Source: Oxytricha trifallax
Lineage: Eukaryota > Ciliophora > Spirotrichea > Sporadotrichida > Oxytrichidae
Length of the DNA stretch: 64,000 nucleotides
Direction: 5' to 3'
Assembly: GCA_000711775.1 (NCBI GenBank)
Contig: ARYC01001459.1
Coordinates: 1-64,000 of the forward strand
Shown: in pieces, positions 49,106 through 60,070 of the stretch
Position numbering within the stretch: the stretch's first letter is position 1
Layout of the letters: each line of letters starts with the position of its first letter
Notes under the pieces: generated by a model
Databases searched by the model: none
What the model saw: the letters and a program-made list of their open reading frames with translations, nothing else
Told to the model about the DNA's origin: nothing
Made by a program: the position numbers and the translations under genes

Positions 49106-50884
49106 TAATTTTGGTTATAAGGTATTTTCTTCACATTTTTCCTTTTTATTGTTCTTTTCATATTTAATAATTAAAAATTTAATTTAATGAAATTTCATTA
49201 ATCTATTTTATAAATATGTTTAAACTTTAAGAAATTTTTGTTTATATTTAATAAAATGAAAATTTTTATGAATAAACTAATTAATTATAAAAGTTATTAA
49301 ATTTATTTTCTTTGTTTCCATATTTTAATTAATTTTGTCCAATTAAAATTAATTAATGATCCCAATATAATCATAACTAATAAGCGAATTTATTTATTTC
49401 TTATATTTAAATTATGGGTACTCCTATGTGAATTAATCTAATTAAAACTCATTATTAAGTTCTAGCCCAAATAAAAATGCCATCTAATTGCAAAATTAAA
49501 GCCAAAAAAATTGAAATATATCTCTTAAACTTGTTTCCAGCTCTTAAAATTTGTTCCATAATAAACATTTTAGTTAAACTCTCATAAGATACCCATATTT
49601 AATAGGAGTCTACTTTTGTAGTGAACAATTAAATATCAAAATATTTTTAAGTTTGATTTATATTTTAGGTATTAATTTATCAAAATAACGGAAATAAAGT
49701 GGTCTTTAATTTTTTCAATCACTTATTTTGCATATACCTTGTATTGAATTTCAATAAATTCAATTAACTTACTTATAATTTTAAATATTGTAAAGCAACA
49801 TGCATGAAATGACATATGAAAGAATAAAGTAAATATTGAAAAATTTCAAAGATTATTTTAAAAGTCCAGTTTTTAATAATATAACATTTAAATTCATTTA
49901 AATAATCAAAATGATACTTTAAGGGGAAAAAAATTATTTTATGACCTATATACTTTTAATAAAAATGCTGTGAAATTTACCTGTATATAAAAATATATAA
50001 CCTGAATTAAAAAAAATAAATCTACCCCACAAATATTTCTTATATTCTAAAAGCATGAAATTGACTCAATATACCTTAAATAAACCAGAACCCCCTCACA
50101 TTCCCAATATCAATCAAAAGACTTATAAATCTACTGAAGGTTTAAGGGTTATAAATTACAACTTTACAATATTTTTTAATAAAATTTTATAAAATTATAA
50201 TTAAATAGAATTATTTCTTAACACCCTTGTCAGATAGCATTTTGTAATTTACAAATAGTATTAAAAAAGATAAACAAATTAATGTATTAAGTATTATCAT
50301 GGTCTCCCAGTGACGCATTTTTATATTAAATATAAAAAGGAATAATTAATTAAATGTTAAAAGGACTTTATTATATACAAAAAGTGAAATTATATAATTA
50401 TTATATAATGTTCAAAGGAAATTAATATTGGGACTTTAGCCAGGCTTAATATATATCAAGGAGTTTCACACTTTAATTTTTATATAAAATTAAATTTAGT
50501 GTATTTTGATGGCTTGAAATCTTCATAGTACTTCATTTATTTAACAAACCATTCCAGTAGCTGTATTTCTAATTAAAATTTAAACAATATTAGTATACCA
50601 TGATATTTTATCTCTGTCGATATCTTAGAGTAATTATACGATTATTTAGTAAAAGTAGTCACGGGCAAGGTTCCACATGAGATTTAAACATTTTTAGGAC
50701 GTCTATCTCGCTGAAATCTGTCTTCTTTAGGTTATAATAGAATTATAATTAAAAATAATTCTTTTGCTTAAATTAAAAAAATATTATTTTAACTATAAAG
50801 AGTCCCTCTCTTTTATTGGCAACTTCGCTGACATTCAGGGCCCTTTCAAACTTATCTTGCAATTAAATACTGAGTCCTCGTATT

Positions 50885-50935
50885 CAAAACCCCTTAACCC
50901 TTTATGAGTTTTATATGTGTTTTTATTGAAATGGG
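50885..50935 (+). repeat. Second TBE-like terminal repeat
   Basis: CAAAACCCCTTAACCC then TATATGTGTTTTTATTGAAA, a shorter and more diverged version of the 49056 terminus in the same orientation. Confidence 0.6.
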
Positions 50936-51139
50936 TAATGCTGTAGATAAGAATTTCTTTGGGACTGGTTGTAATTTTGCTTACTAAATTTATTTCAAAT
51001 GAAACTTTTGTGTCAGTTATTCTATGTGATTCAATTTTCTTCTATTATGAAGCGCTAAAAAATTGATGTTATAAAATAATAATAATTTATAATAAGAAAA
51101 ATGTAATTAATGAATAATAATTAATAAATAAATAAAGAA

Positions 51140-51410
51140 ACTTAAGATGGTGTTCTTGGAGCAACTAGTCATTCACAAAAATTTGTAAATAAAAAAAAAC
51201 ATATCTAAAATTTTTTATTTCAGCAATACTTACCAGCAGGAGTTGCTACGTCAGTAGACTGAGACTTCATGAGACACTGGAAAAATATGGGAACAACTAA
51301 ATAGGTGTGGCCTGATGGAGCAAAGTATGAATGATACTGGAAAGATGACACATCTGCTTCAAGATTTAATTTCTGTAATTGTCTATACTAATACTTATTA
51401 TTAAAATTCA
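51140..51410 (+). pseudogene. MORN-repeat exon fragment 1
   Basis: An exon ending in CACAAAAATTT and GTAAAT is followed by a TTTCAG acceptor and sequence reading HWKNMGTTKQVWPDGAKYE, stop, YWKDD. This is a MORN pattern (DG..YEG.W) with TGA where Gly (GGA) is expected; another TGA lies upstream. It is homologous to the 54590 fragment. MORN repeats bind membranes or act as rulers in signalling proteins. Likely decayed. Confidence 0.45.
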
Positions 51411-51453
51411 TTTTTATTTTAAATTAAACATTTCCACTTATTTTTCATAATTA

Positions 51454-51857
51454 TTGTAGGAATGTATTCGATTTGGGATAATAAATTAATTAATAATCAA
51501 TTTAGAGGCAGTTAAATTTGTCCTAGCCTAAACAATATGGTACTTGTTCGATATAGAATTTTGAATTGGCTAGACTTTACTTTTTGTGGTTCCCTTAATC
51601 GCATCCCTTAAGCGAGATAACTTGATTATAATATTGGCTGATTTGTTTAGCTGATTTTGATGCCAAAATTATAATCAAGTTATCTCGCTTAAGGGATGCG
51701 ATTAAGGGAACCACAAAAAGTAAAGTCTAGCCAATTCAAAATTCTATATCGAACAAGTACCATATTGTCTAGGCTAGGACAAAGTTAACTGCCATTAAAT
51801 TGATTATTAATTAATTTATTTTTAATTTATTATCCCAAATCGAATGCATTCCTTCAA
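51454..51857. mobile_element. Foldback TA-flanked element, family 1, copy 3
   Basis: A 404-bp palindrome with ends TTGTAGGAATGTATTCGATT and its near complement, flanked by TA (51452-51453, 51858-51859). The inner stem TAATCGCATCCCTTAAGCGA matches CGCATCCCTAGAGCGA of copy 1, with changes mirrored in the other arm. Confidence 0.85.
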
Positions 51858-51999
51858 TATTTATCAAGTTTTATGGAATATTTATTTATTCATTTACTTA
51901 TCTAAATAGTGTTATCTCTTTCAAATTTTATAGTTGAATTTGTTTATTTTCATCATTGCATGTTCCAAATAAAGTTTTTTATTATTAAATTTATTAATA

Positions 52000-52922
52000 T
52001 TGCTAAAATACATTTGAAATGAGAAAATTCAAAAATAAAATAAGGATATTAAATATAAATATATATTACTGTTACTAATTAGGAGTATTAGTAATTCAAA
52101 TTTGATTTATATTAATTTAACAGTAATCTATTTAAATTAAAAAATATATATTTAATTGTAAAGATTGAGCAGATTGTGCAAAAATATAATTGCCCAACAA
52201 GGGTCGGTTGTGTGCAGATATATTTATATATATTAATTATTTAATTATAAATCATTAATGAAGATGTAAAAGTGCGATGGCGTTAATATTTCACGGAGAG
52301 ATTTGAAAATGACATTGAGCGCTTGATATCTAATGATGAAATCACTTTGCACTATGACTACCTTACATGACTAACCTTACTCGATATCGGACAACACAAT
52401 TATGTAATGATCACAGTGTGAATCTCCCGGGTTGTATGTGCACTAATGCCGTCACAACTCTTGTGCGGTGGTTCAGTGAATGTCTCCAAAACAGGCATGC
52501 CCGCATAGATCGACTGCGCTCAAATGAATTTCCCTAGCGACCACCCGAGATTTTCACATAGCCGAGTTCCCCTCATCACGGCGCATCACTTTTGTACAGA
52601 GAGCCGATCGGGTTTGAAGGAGTAGGTATTCTCAGCAGAGGAGCACCATTCATAATGATATTTTCAAATTCATTTATAATTAAATAATTAATATATATAA
52701 ATATATATGCACACAACTGACCCTTGTTGGGCAATTATATTTTTGCACAATCTGCTCAATCTGTACAATTAAATATATATTTTTTAATTTAAATAGATTA
52801 CTGTTAAATTAATATAAATCAAATTTGATTTACTAATACTCCTAATTAGTGGAGTTATATATATTTATATTTGATATTCTTATTTTATTTTGAATTTTTC
52901 CATTTCAAATGTATTTTAGCAA
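52000..52922. mobile_element. Large TA-flanked foldback element with GC-rich core
   Basis: Arms of about 250 bp start TTGCTAAAATACATTTGAAA, close to the family 1 end TTGTAGAAATACATTTGAA, and are flanked by TA (51998-51999, 52923-52924). The arms share AAAGATTGAGCAGATTGTGC and GCCCAACAAGGGTC. Between them (about 52255-52670) lies roughly 400 bp far richer in GC than anything nearby. In the + frame the core begins INEDVKVRWRQYFTERFEND, which faintly resembles a reverse-transcriptase linker (W..YF..L), but two TGAs break it. I cannot identify the core. Confidence 0.8.
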
Positions 52923-53611
52923 TAATAGATTAATGAATTCTATATTAATGTAAGCATACTTTCAAAAAATATATCTAAAATTTTTTACAATATTCAATAA
53001 CTTTGTCCATAATAAGTATTTTGATTGGACTCTTATAAGAAGCGTCTATTTACTATATGTATCGTTATCTCTTAATGAATTTGGAATTACATTATTTAAA
53101 GATTGTCATACATTTTTGTTCATTTTAATTTCTAAGTAATGGGAAAAATCAATCAATTAATAAAAAAAAATCTTTTAATACTCTAATATTTAGAGTAATA
53201 TATTCTTTCATACCAATAGACTTGCTAGAACTGTATATAATAACACTTATAAAAATTTTGCCAACTCTATAATATAGCATCAAAAAAGATTATATATTAT
53301 TGAACCTTAATTTATAATAAAGTATCAAACATTATCAATGAATGAAACATTATGTATCACAAAAATGAAAGGTAAAATTGATTGTTTTTGAAATAAATAA
53401 GAAAAATATTGAAAGATATGTTTAAAAATTCTAATTTGCAAATTAACTTCACAATCATATATTAAAATGTAAAACACAGTGCGCAAAAAGGTTCTCCCAA
53501 AAAATCTTTATTTTTTTTAATAACCTTCAGAAAAATTTTGCCTTATCATAATAAGCTCTATATCCTCAAGAATCAACAATACCTATATCAATATAAATAT
53601 AAATGGAACTC

Positions 53612-53648
53612 ATGAAGGGGTTTTGGGGTTTTTGGGTTATGGGGTTTT
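53612..53648 (+). repeat. TBE-like terminal repeat, right orientation, with telomeric tracts
   Basis: GGGGTTTTGGGGTTTTTGGG then GGGGTTTT, preceded by CATGAAG. It is in the opposite orientation to the 49056 and 50885 ends, so 49056-53648 (4.6 kb) could be bounded by a pair of TBE termini, though no TBE genes remain inside. Confidence 0.65.
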
Positions 53649-53887
53649 GATTCTGTGAAATCCTCACTCCTCTGCAAAATATAATTCTTATTTTTTTCTT
53701 CGATATTTTTATTCGTTTTCATTTCATTAATCTAAAGTATTGGAAGAAGTAATGTTCAATTCGTATCATCAAATATCTACAGTCAAATTCTGCTATGAAT
53801 AAAAAAAAATTATTAAAAAATTAAATTAAAATAAATTACTTATCCCATAAAATTGATACAAATTAAAAAATATAATCATATTTCTAC

Positions 53888-53968
53888 CTTGTTAGTCTCT
53901 TTATTGAAACTCAAATGTATCTTAAGAATAAATTTCTTCTCAAGTCGTTTGGCAAGAACAGGATCCAT
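53888..53968 (-). CDS. Short first exon, gene unknown
   Basis: ATG 53968 opens MDPVLAKRLEKKF then ILKIHLSFNKETNK, followed by a GTAGAAA donor. Clean start and codon use suggest a real first coding segment, but I could not follow it downstream. It might be the missing amino end of a neighbouring gene, including dynein A. Confidence 0.35.
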
Positions 53969-54589
53969 GGCTAAGTGTAATATATCACTCTAGGTTAGTT
54001 CAAACATATTTTATTAACACAATTTATAAATATCCTTCGTAACCATAAAAAATTAAAAATATGGTTATTAATAGAAAAGACATATTATTATTCTATCTTA
54101 AGCCGTAATTTGATCTAGCGTCTTTAAATATCAACAAAGTTATAATTATCAAATATCTAAGAATTATATTTAGAATCTTAAGAAAATGTTTATATATTCA
54201 TATTTACTATGGCTATTAACAAATGTAACTTAAATAATTTCGCTTTAATATTTTTATAATTACAATTTATTTTTTTGAGAGAAAGACATTTAATGTGAAA
54301 TTGATATTTATACTTCTAGTTTTATAATTTTTTTTTAATAAAAATTTTATTTGACCTTAATTATAATTTCAATATATAAAATTTATTCAAATTTTTTATA
54401 ATTTTAACTTCATGCAAGTCTTTTTTCTTTTTGATAAAAAAATTATAGCAAAATAGATTAAATGATAAATAAATAACAATTTATTAATTTGATTTGTACA
54501 GTATAGATAAATATTGACTATCTTAATTATAAAAAATAATCAAGAATTGATAATTAAAAATGAAATTAAGAATTACAAAATGAAAACTT

Positions 54590-54830
54590 AAAGATCTTGA
54601 CACTCGTGGAGACTGTGCACTCACAAAAAATGTAAGTTACAAAAAAGATATCTAAAATTTTATTTTTACAGAGGTCCAATCTAGTAAGACTCTAGGATGC
54701 GGAAGACAGTAACTTCACAGGGCAGCTCAAAGACAGAGAAAGGAAAGACTTATACATGCAGATGGTGATGCTTATGAAGGTTAGTGGAAAAGATGAAACT
54801 GTTTTCTTAAGATTTCCATTTTTTAATTAT
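54590..54830 (+). pseudogene. MORN-repeat exon fragment 2
   Basis: ENLKILTLVETVHSQK precedes a GTAAGT..TTTTACAG intron. After it come NFTGQLKDRERK in one frame and HADGDAYEGQWKR in another, a MORN repeat split by a frame change next to a tandem GAAAGGAAAG. Similarity to the 51140 fragment extends into the intron edges (CTCACAAAAA, ATATCTAAAATTTT), so the two arose by duplication. Confidence 0.45.
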
Positions 54831-54999
54831 CACATTAAGTATTAGTGTTTATCTTAATTATATTCCTACAATCATATATTTTTCACATTATTTATCATAA
54901 ATGTTTAATTGAAAATTTTTTATTTGAAACAAGTTTTAATTAAATTATACTATTAGCTTATTACTGTATTTGAGACAAAAATATAAATAAATTTGTGAA

Positions 55000-55560
55000 T
55001 GCGTGTATCTATAGATTATAATACTATACCCTATAAATCTCTAAACCTCTTATCCCTTATGTTGGCCTAGAACGCTTTAAATGAACTGATGTAGTAGGAG
55101 ATGCGCGTCTTCTGCTCGTCATCTATTATAAATTTATAAATTTTGGTATTTTAAATCATGTAGTAGTACTTCATTATCAACTCTGCGTCTTCGCGGTGCT
55201 TTCTGGCTTCCTCTATTCTAACACTAATAATAAAAAAATAATCAATAAAACTTGAAAAATTTTTATCTCTAAAGTTTCCAATATGCTTCTTATCTTAAGC
55301 TTCATTTAATAAAATTTATAGAATCCATTTAAGCTATAATTAGTGTTGTGCTCATTAATGTATTTGTAAATATTGTTGAAAATACTATATAATAAATATT
55401 GAATGAAATAGTCTACACATAAACTAAAAAAACTTGATCTTTAATATTTTTTAAACATTTTAAGTTCTGATTCACCATTGGCATAGAACCATTTAGATTT
55501 GGCGAAGGTTATATAATTAAAATATTATACTATATAATGAAATTTGATTTTAATATTTTA
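55000..55560 (-). CDS. Unrecognised coding segments
   Basis: Two blocks in one frame: RIEEARKHREDAELIMKYYY (about 55220-55160) and DDEQKTRISYYISSFKAFQA then NIRDKRFRDLQG (about 55125-55030). Helical, charged and clearly codon-like. FNNIYKYINEHNTNYS (about 55380) may be an upstream block. The spacing of helical blocks loosely recalls a SNARE amino-terminal domain, but I make no call. Confidence 0.45.
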
Positions 55561-55827
55561 TCTTCTATCATAAGATCGGATTAAATAAAAAATATTATCT
55601 GGCTAAAATTATTATTTATTTATATAAAAGTATAAAAATTCTAATTCTAATTATAATTCTTTAATAAAGTTTAATAAAATAAAAATAAATTAATAAATAA
55701 TAAGATATTTTAATGGTAGAGTGGCGTATTAAAATCTACTGTTAAACTATAATAATGTCTGTACCTTAATAAAATGAAAATTTAACTCTTATCTAAAATC
55801 ATATTTTAATTAAAGATTGAATTTTAG

Positions 55828-55999
55828 ATGAGTTACAACGGGGGATCATCTAACTCCCTCGCTCCCTTTTATCAGGAGACCCCAATCACAGCGCGTGACT
55901 TGATCTTCAGGCAGAGTCAGAAGTGGCTGAAGGAGGCCGGGGCTGTCCTTACCAATGAGTTTGCACACATAGAAGTGGACACCTTGCTCAGTTATGACT

Positions 56000-56035
<36 letters not shown>

Positions 56036-56077
56036 ATGCCACCACCTAACTACATAAAGAGGGGAGTCCTCAAGTGA
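55828..56077 (+). CDS. GC-rich short coding unit, copy 2, with (TA)n insertion
   Basis: ATG 55828 opens MSYNGGSSNSLAPFYQETPI, then the same frame as copy 1 up to LLSYDLL. Here a run of about 15 TA units (56003-56032) replaces the short ATAAAATAA of copy 1 and shifts the frame; after it KMPPPNYIKRGVLK and TGA 56075-56077 are present in another frame. If the (TA)n is an IES, the protein is about 75 residues and matches copy 1. Near identity to copy 1, beside dynein segments that are far more diverged, implies recent duplication, gene conversion or strong constraint. Confidence 0.6.
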
Positions 56078-56179
56078 TTATAATTAGATGTTATTGCTTG
56101 TTGAATTTAGTAAATGATTTATTAATCTTTATTGAATTAATCAATTACATGCATTATACATTTTTATTAAAAAAATCTA

Positions 56180-57600
56180 ATTATACAGCGAGATGAGTGC
56201 CAGGCTAAACTTCACCGTGCCAGCATATTGATGAATAATTAGGACTTACTTGATTCTTTATAAATCTTACAAATTAATACTTTTTGGAAGAGAAAATTAA
56301 AAATTAAATTTTAATATATGATAAAAGTTATTTAGCTACTTCAATCTATTTTTAAATACTTTAAAAGGAAATTTTTAATTAATTTGTCTGTAGTTAATTA
56401 TTTATCTCTTATATTAATATTTTCAATAAGACCTTAATAGACCCATCTTTTATAATATTTATTAGTTCATTTAAAGTACCCTAAATATATATCAGAATAA
56501 AAAGTCATTTATTTGAGCATAAGACATTCTTGTAGGCGATTAGTTCAATCTTAGAGATATTATCGGAACTTTTAATAAATAATGGCAGTTTAAGGGATTA
56601 CCCTCTGATTTAAAAAAATAGTTTGCAACATGATAATTATAGAAGAATCAAAAGACAAATGGTCTTTGATTATTGATCCATAAGGCAGTTTAAAATAATT
56701 ATAAGAAATGGATGTAACGAGCATAAAATTACAGGTAAAAAGATTGAAAGATAATTTTATTGATTAAAATGTCATTTAAAATTTAGATAATAGGTAAGCA
56801 CTTCAATAGCAGCATAGTCGCAGTTATAAACAAAGAGATTTTTGAAATTCAAGGTGACAAGTAAAATTAGTTTACTTATAAAAACATATTTGCAATATAT
56901 TAAATATAAGTATGAGTTTAACACTTAAAAGTTTTTAATTTTGTTATACATAAAGTTCAATGACAACTAGGTTGAGTATGATTAGAATTTTATCTTCTAC
57001 ATGGTATCAAACCTCCAGAACCCTCATTTTATTCCTGAGATACAGACTAAAACTATATTACTTAACTTCTTAGTTACTAAGGAAGGTCTGGAGCAGCAAC
57101 TATTATTCAATTATAACAAATATTCTACATTTATAAAATGGAGTTGTAATTAGTAATACTGTCAATCGTGTGCAAGAATGAGAGTGAAAGGGATGAAATG
57201 GAGAGGGAAAAGATTTAGAGATAAAACATGGAGTTCAAAGACCAAAAGAGGCAAATTGAAGACTAAATATTACTCTAACTCTCTCAGTCTGGCAACGACA
57301 TATTGGATGACGACACTCTGGTGAACTCATTGAACGAAAGTAAAAAGATCACAGACAATATTAAAACCAAGCTCAAATCAGCCAAAATCATCGAAGAGCG
57401 AATTGACGAAAATCGCAAGAACTACAAACCATTAAATAACTTATTATACGAATAATCATTAATTTTAATAAACCAGTTGCTATACATGGCGCAAAGCTAT
57501 ACTTCTGTGTTTAAGAACTACCAGCTAACATTTTTTTATATACCAATTCTCCATGAAGTGGTTCAAGAATTTATATGATACAATTATTTGTATTGAGAAA
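56180..57600 (+). CDS. Dynein heavy chain, cluster B: AAA5-region paralogue
   Basis: Segments in + order: QRDECQAKLHRASILMNN (56188-), NKQWQFKGLPSDLKK (about 56570), IIIEESKDKWSLIIDPQG (about 56635), [18 protein letters not shown] (about 56810), [18 protein letters not shown] then [11 protein letters not shown] (about 57005), DEMEREKIQRQNMEFKDQ and [19 protein letters not shown] (57190-57350), [15 protein letters not shown] and YQFSMKWFKNLYDT (about 57490-57580). Compared with cluster A most differences are synonymous, so both copies evolved under selection. Frame changes at a run of seven A (about 56610) and near 57530 are seen. Confidence 0.85.
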
Positions 57601-58271
57601 ATCAATGATATCAGATGAAGAATTTAGCTTAACCAAATTGTATTATAAATATTTATAGTTAGTTTAATTAAATAAGGTATTTAATTATATATTCCAATAA
57701 CTTTGAAAATACATAAATTTATTCAAAAGTCTGTTTAAGTAAAAAAAAAGCTTATATTCGACTTAAGCATGGTTATAAAATTTTAAGAAATTTCAGAATT
57801 GTATTCGCTAGAAAGATACAAGATATACTTGTATAAATTGAGAAAACTTTTACCACATCCTGCCCAAACCCCCTACATATAATCTCTCCACATGATCCCT
57901 CTCCATACCTTCTTCCTTATAACCTAAACTGAAACACTCCTTCCCCTTTGAAATCCCTAGTACAAATAAAAAATTTAATTTTAAAATTCTGAATTTTACT
58001 CATTACTGGATTCTCGTATATATAATTCTAATATTAATTTATTTCTCATAGATTTTACTTCTTTCGTCATGATTTGTGATACATGAACTTATGCATATAA
58101 TATAATTTATATACAATCTGAAATTCATATATAAAGAAATCTATTAACTATTTTTCAGAATATGTAGAAGAAAGAAAATTTATGCAATATATTTCAAATA
58201 CAATATAATATTTATGAATGATAGTAAATAATATTTTATATAAAATTAAAAATTTTAAATGATTATAATTT
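57601..58271. other. AT-rich interval with a pyrimidine-rich tract
   Basis: 57850-57960 is C-rich (CCTGCCCAAACCCCCTACAT, ATCCCTCTCCATACC). The rest is AT-rich with no coding frame. It lies in the IES that also holds the 58272 foldback element. Confidence 0.4.
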
Positions 58272-59087
58272 GGGGGGGTCTAAGTCGGTGCAAAATTTTT
58301 TTTCTCAAAAACATCAAAATCCCTAAGTCGGTGCATGATCAATTTTTGACATTTTTGATATATTTTATCATCCTACACCCCACATAAAAAGTATCATTAT
58401 TAACTAAAATTTATGTCTCAGCTTCTGAATCGAACTCCTTCATTAAATTTTGATCATAGGATACTTATAATATTATAACAAAAATATTTTTTATCTGTGA
58501 CAGATATTTGTTTAAGTAAAATATAAAAATATAATTTCATATTTTAATAACTAATTAGTCAGTAAGCATCAAAATTGGGGATTAAGAACATCATAATTAT
58601 TTGCTAAATTTAATGATGTCTGGCCTTATTATAAAAACCATTGACTCAATTAATTGTCTTTTTTTATATACACTAATCAATGTGTACGAATTTTTTAATT
58701 CAATAAATCATTAAATTTAGCGAATAATTATGATGCTCTTATCCTCAATTTTGTTGCTTACAGACTAATTAGTTATTAAAATATGAAATTATATTTTTTT
58801 AATTTTACTTAAACAAATATCTGTCACAGATAAAAAAATATTTTTGTTATAATATTATAAGTATTCTATGATTAAAATTTAATGAAGGAGTTCGAATTCA
58901 GAAGCTGAGACATAAATTTTAGTTAATAATGATACTTTTTATGTGGGGCAGGATGATAAAATATATCAATAATGTCAAAAATTGATCATGCACCGACTTA
59001 GGGATTTTGATGTTTTTGAGAAAAAAAATTTTGCACCGACTTAGGATTTTGAAAAATTTTTTGCACCGACTTAGACTCCCCCCCCCC
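58272..59087. mobile_element. 816-bp foldback element with G7/C10 ends and 8-bp flanking repeat
   Basis: Starts with seven G then TCTAAGTCGGTGCA and ends with TGCACCGACTTAGACT then ten C. TATAATTT flanks it at 58264-58271 and 59088-59095. The motif CTAAGTCGGTGCA is repeated two or three times at each end. The arms are near complementary through the whole length (for example TTGACTCAATTAATTG at the loop). Lies in an IES-like gap of dynein cluster B. Confidence 0.88.
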
Positions 59088-59529
59088 TATAATTTAAATA
59101 TTATAGGAGTCATGTGTAAAAAAAAACCATTATAAAAGTACTGAAAACTGTGAGAAAAATAATAATATAGAAATATATAACCGAAAATTTCGTTAAAAAG
59201 TTAGATTCTAGATTATGAAGATATAAGTATTCATTTGAAATAATTAATTTCAAGGGTGTTAAGGGGTTTTCGGTCTAGTATAGGGGTGAATTTTATCTCG
59301 TTTAATGGTGGAGAGGGGTATCTCAGTTAGAACATATATTCAAAACTTCAAAATGAAGAAAATTGAGATGCTTCAATCACTATAAATATATTTTTAAAAT
59401 GATAATCCAAAAATTTAATTACTATAGATGAAAATTTTATTTTTATTATACATTCTAATAATCATGGAGGTGTAAGCTGAAAAATAGAATGTAAAAATAT
59501 AAATTTTTAATTAATAAAGTAAAACATAA

Positions 59530-59870
59530 TTTTAGGATAAAAGAGCGATACTGGTTCCTAAGCGGGCATAAGTTTGGTTGCTCAATAAATGGCTCAGAAT
59601 AATAAAGAAGAGAGTTTAAGAATTCCTAAGGAGGAACTTAGGTACAATTAAATAAATAAGTTATTTTATTTTAGTATTCTATAGATTATAAACAAGTTTT
59701 AATTAATTATACTATCTTAAAGGATTGAAATTATTAATTAAAAAATATGCATTTTGATATTAACTTAAAAAAATTTTACTTAATGATATTTGAAAGAAGT
59801 TTGTGCAAATCTCTAATTAACCAGTGCCTGAACCATTCCACAATATTCTATACTCAATTTAAAATTAATA
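59530..59870 (+). CDS. Dynein B: segments between AAA5 and AAA6
   Basis: [15 protein letters not shown] then MAQNNKEESLRIPKEELRYN (59540-59650), matching cluster A at 38840-38750, and KKFVQISNQPVPEPFHNIL (about 59790-59850), matching A near 38540. The AAA6 blocks present in A ([23 protein letters not shown]) are not found in B. Confidence 0.7.
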
Positions 59871-60070
59871 ATAGAACATGTAAGACAATTTTTTTTAATA
59901 TAAAAACTTAATAAATATTAAATTAGAGTCCTCAATTAATGGTTATATAAATTTTAGAGTCATTACTTATTTATAAAAACAATTAAAATATAAACTTTGT
60001 GATAGTTTTTTATAATGAAATGAGAACTCAGGTTCAGATAAAATAATTCCTTTTAATCTCAGCAATCTAT

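Larger units (their letters stand above)
48900..51130. other. AT-rich interval with TBE-like termini
   Basis: No coding frame seen. C4A4-type tracts begin at 49056 and 50885. The interval could be a TBE whose genes are lost or an IES cluster between dynein A and the next genes. Confidence 0.45.

Noticed and set aside
52255..52670. tRNA, 5S, 5.8S or SRP RNA in the GC-rich core
   Set aside because: No cloverleaf, B-box or recognisable rRNA/SRP block on either strand; weak similarities did not extend.
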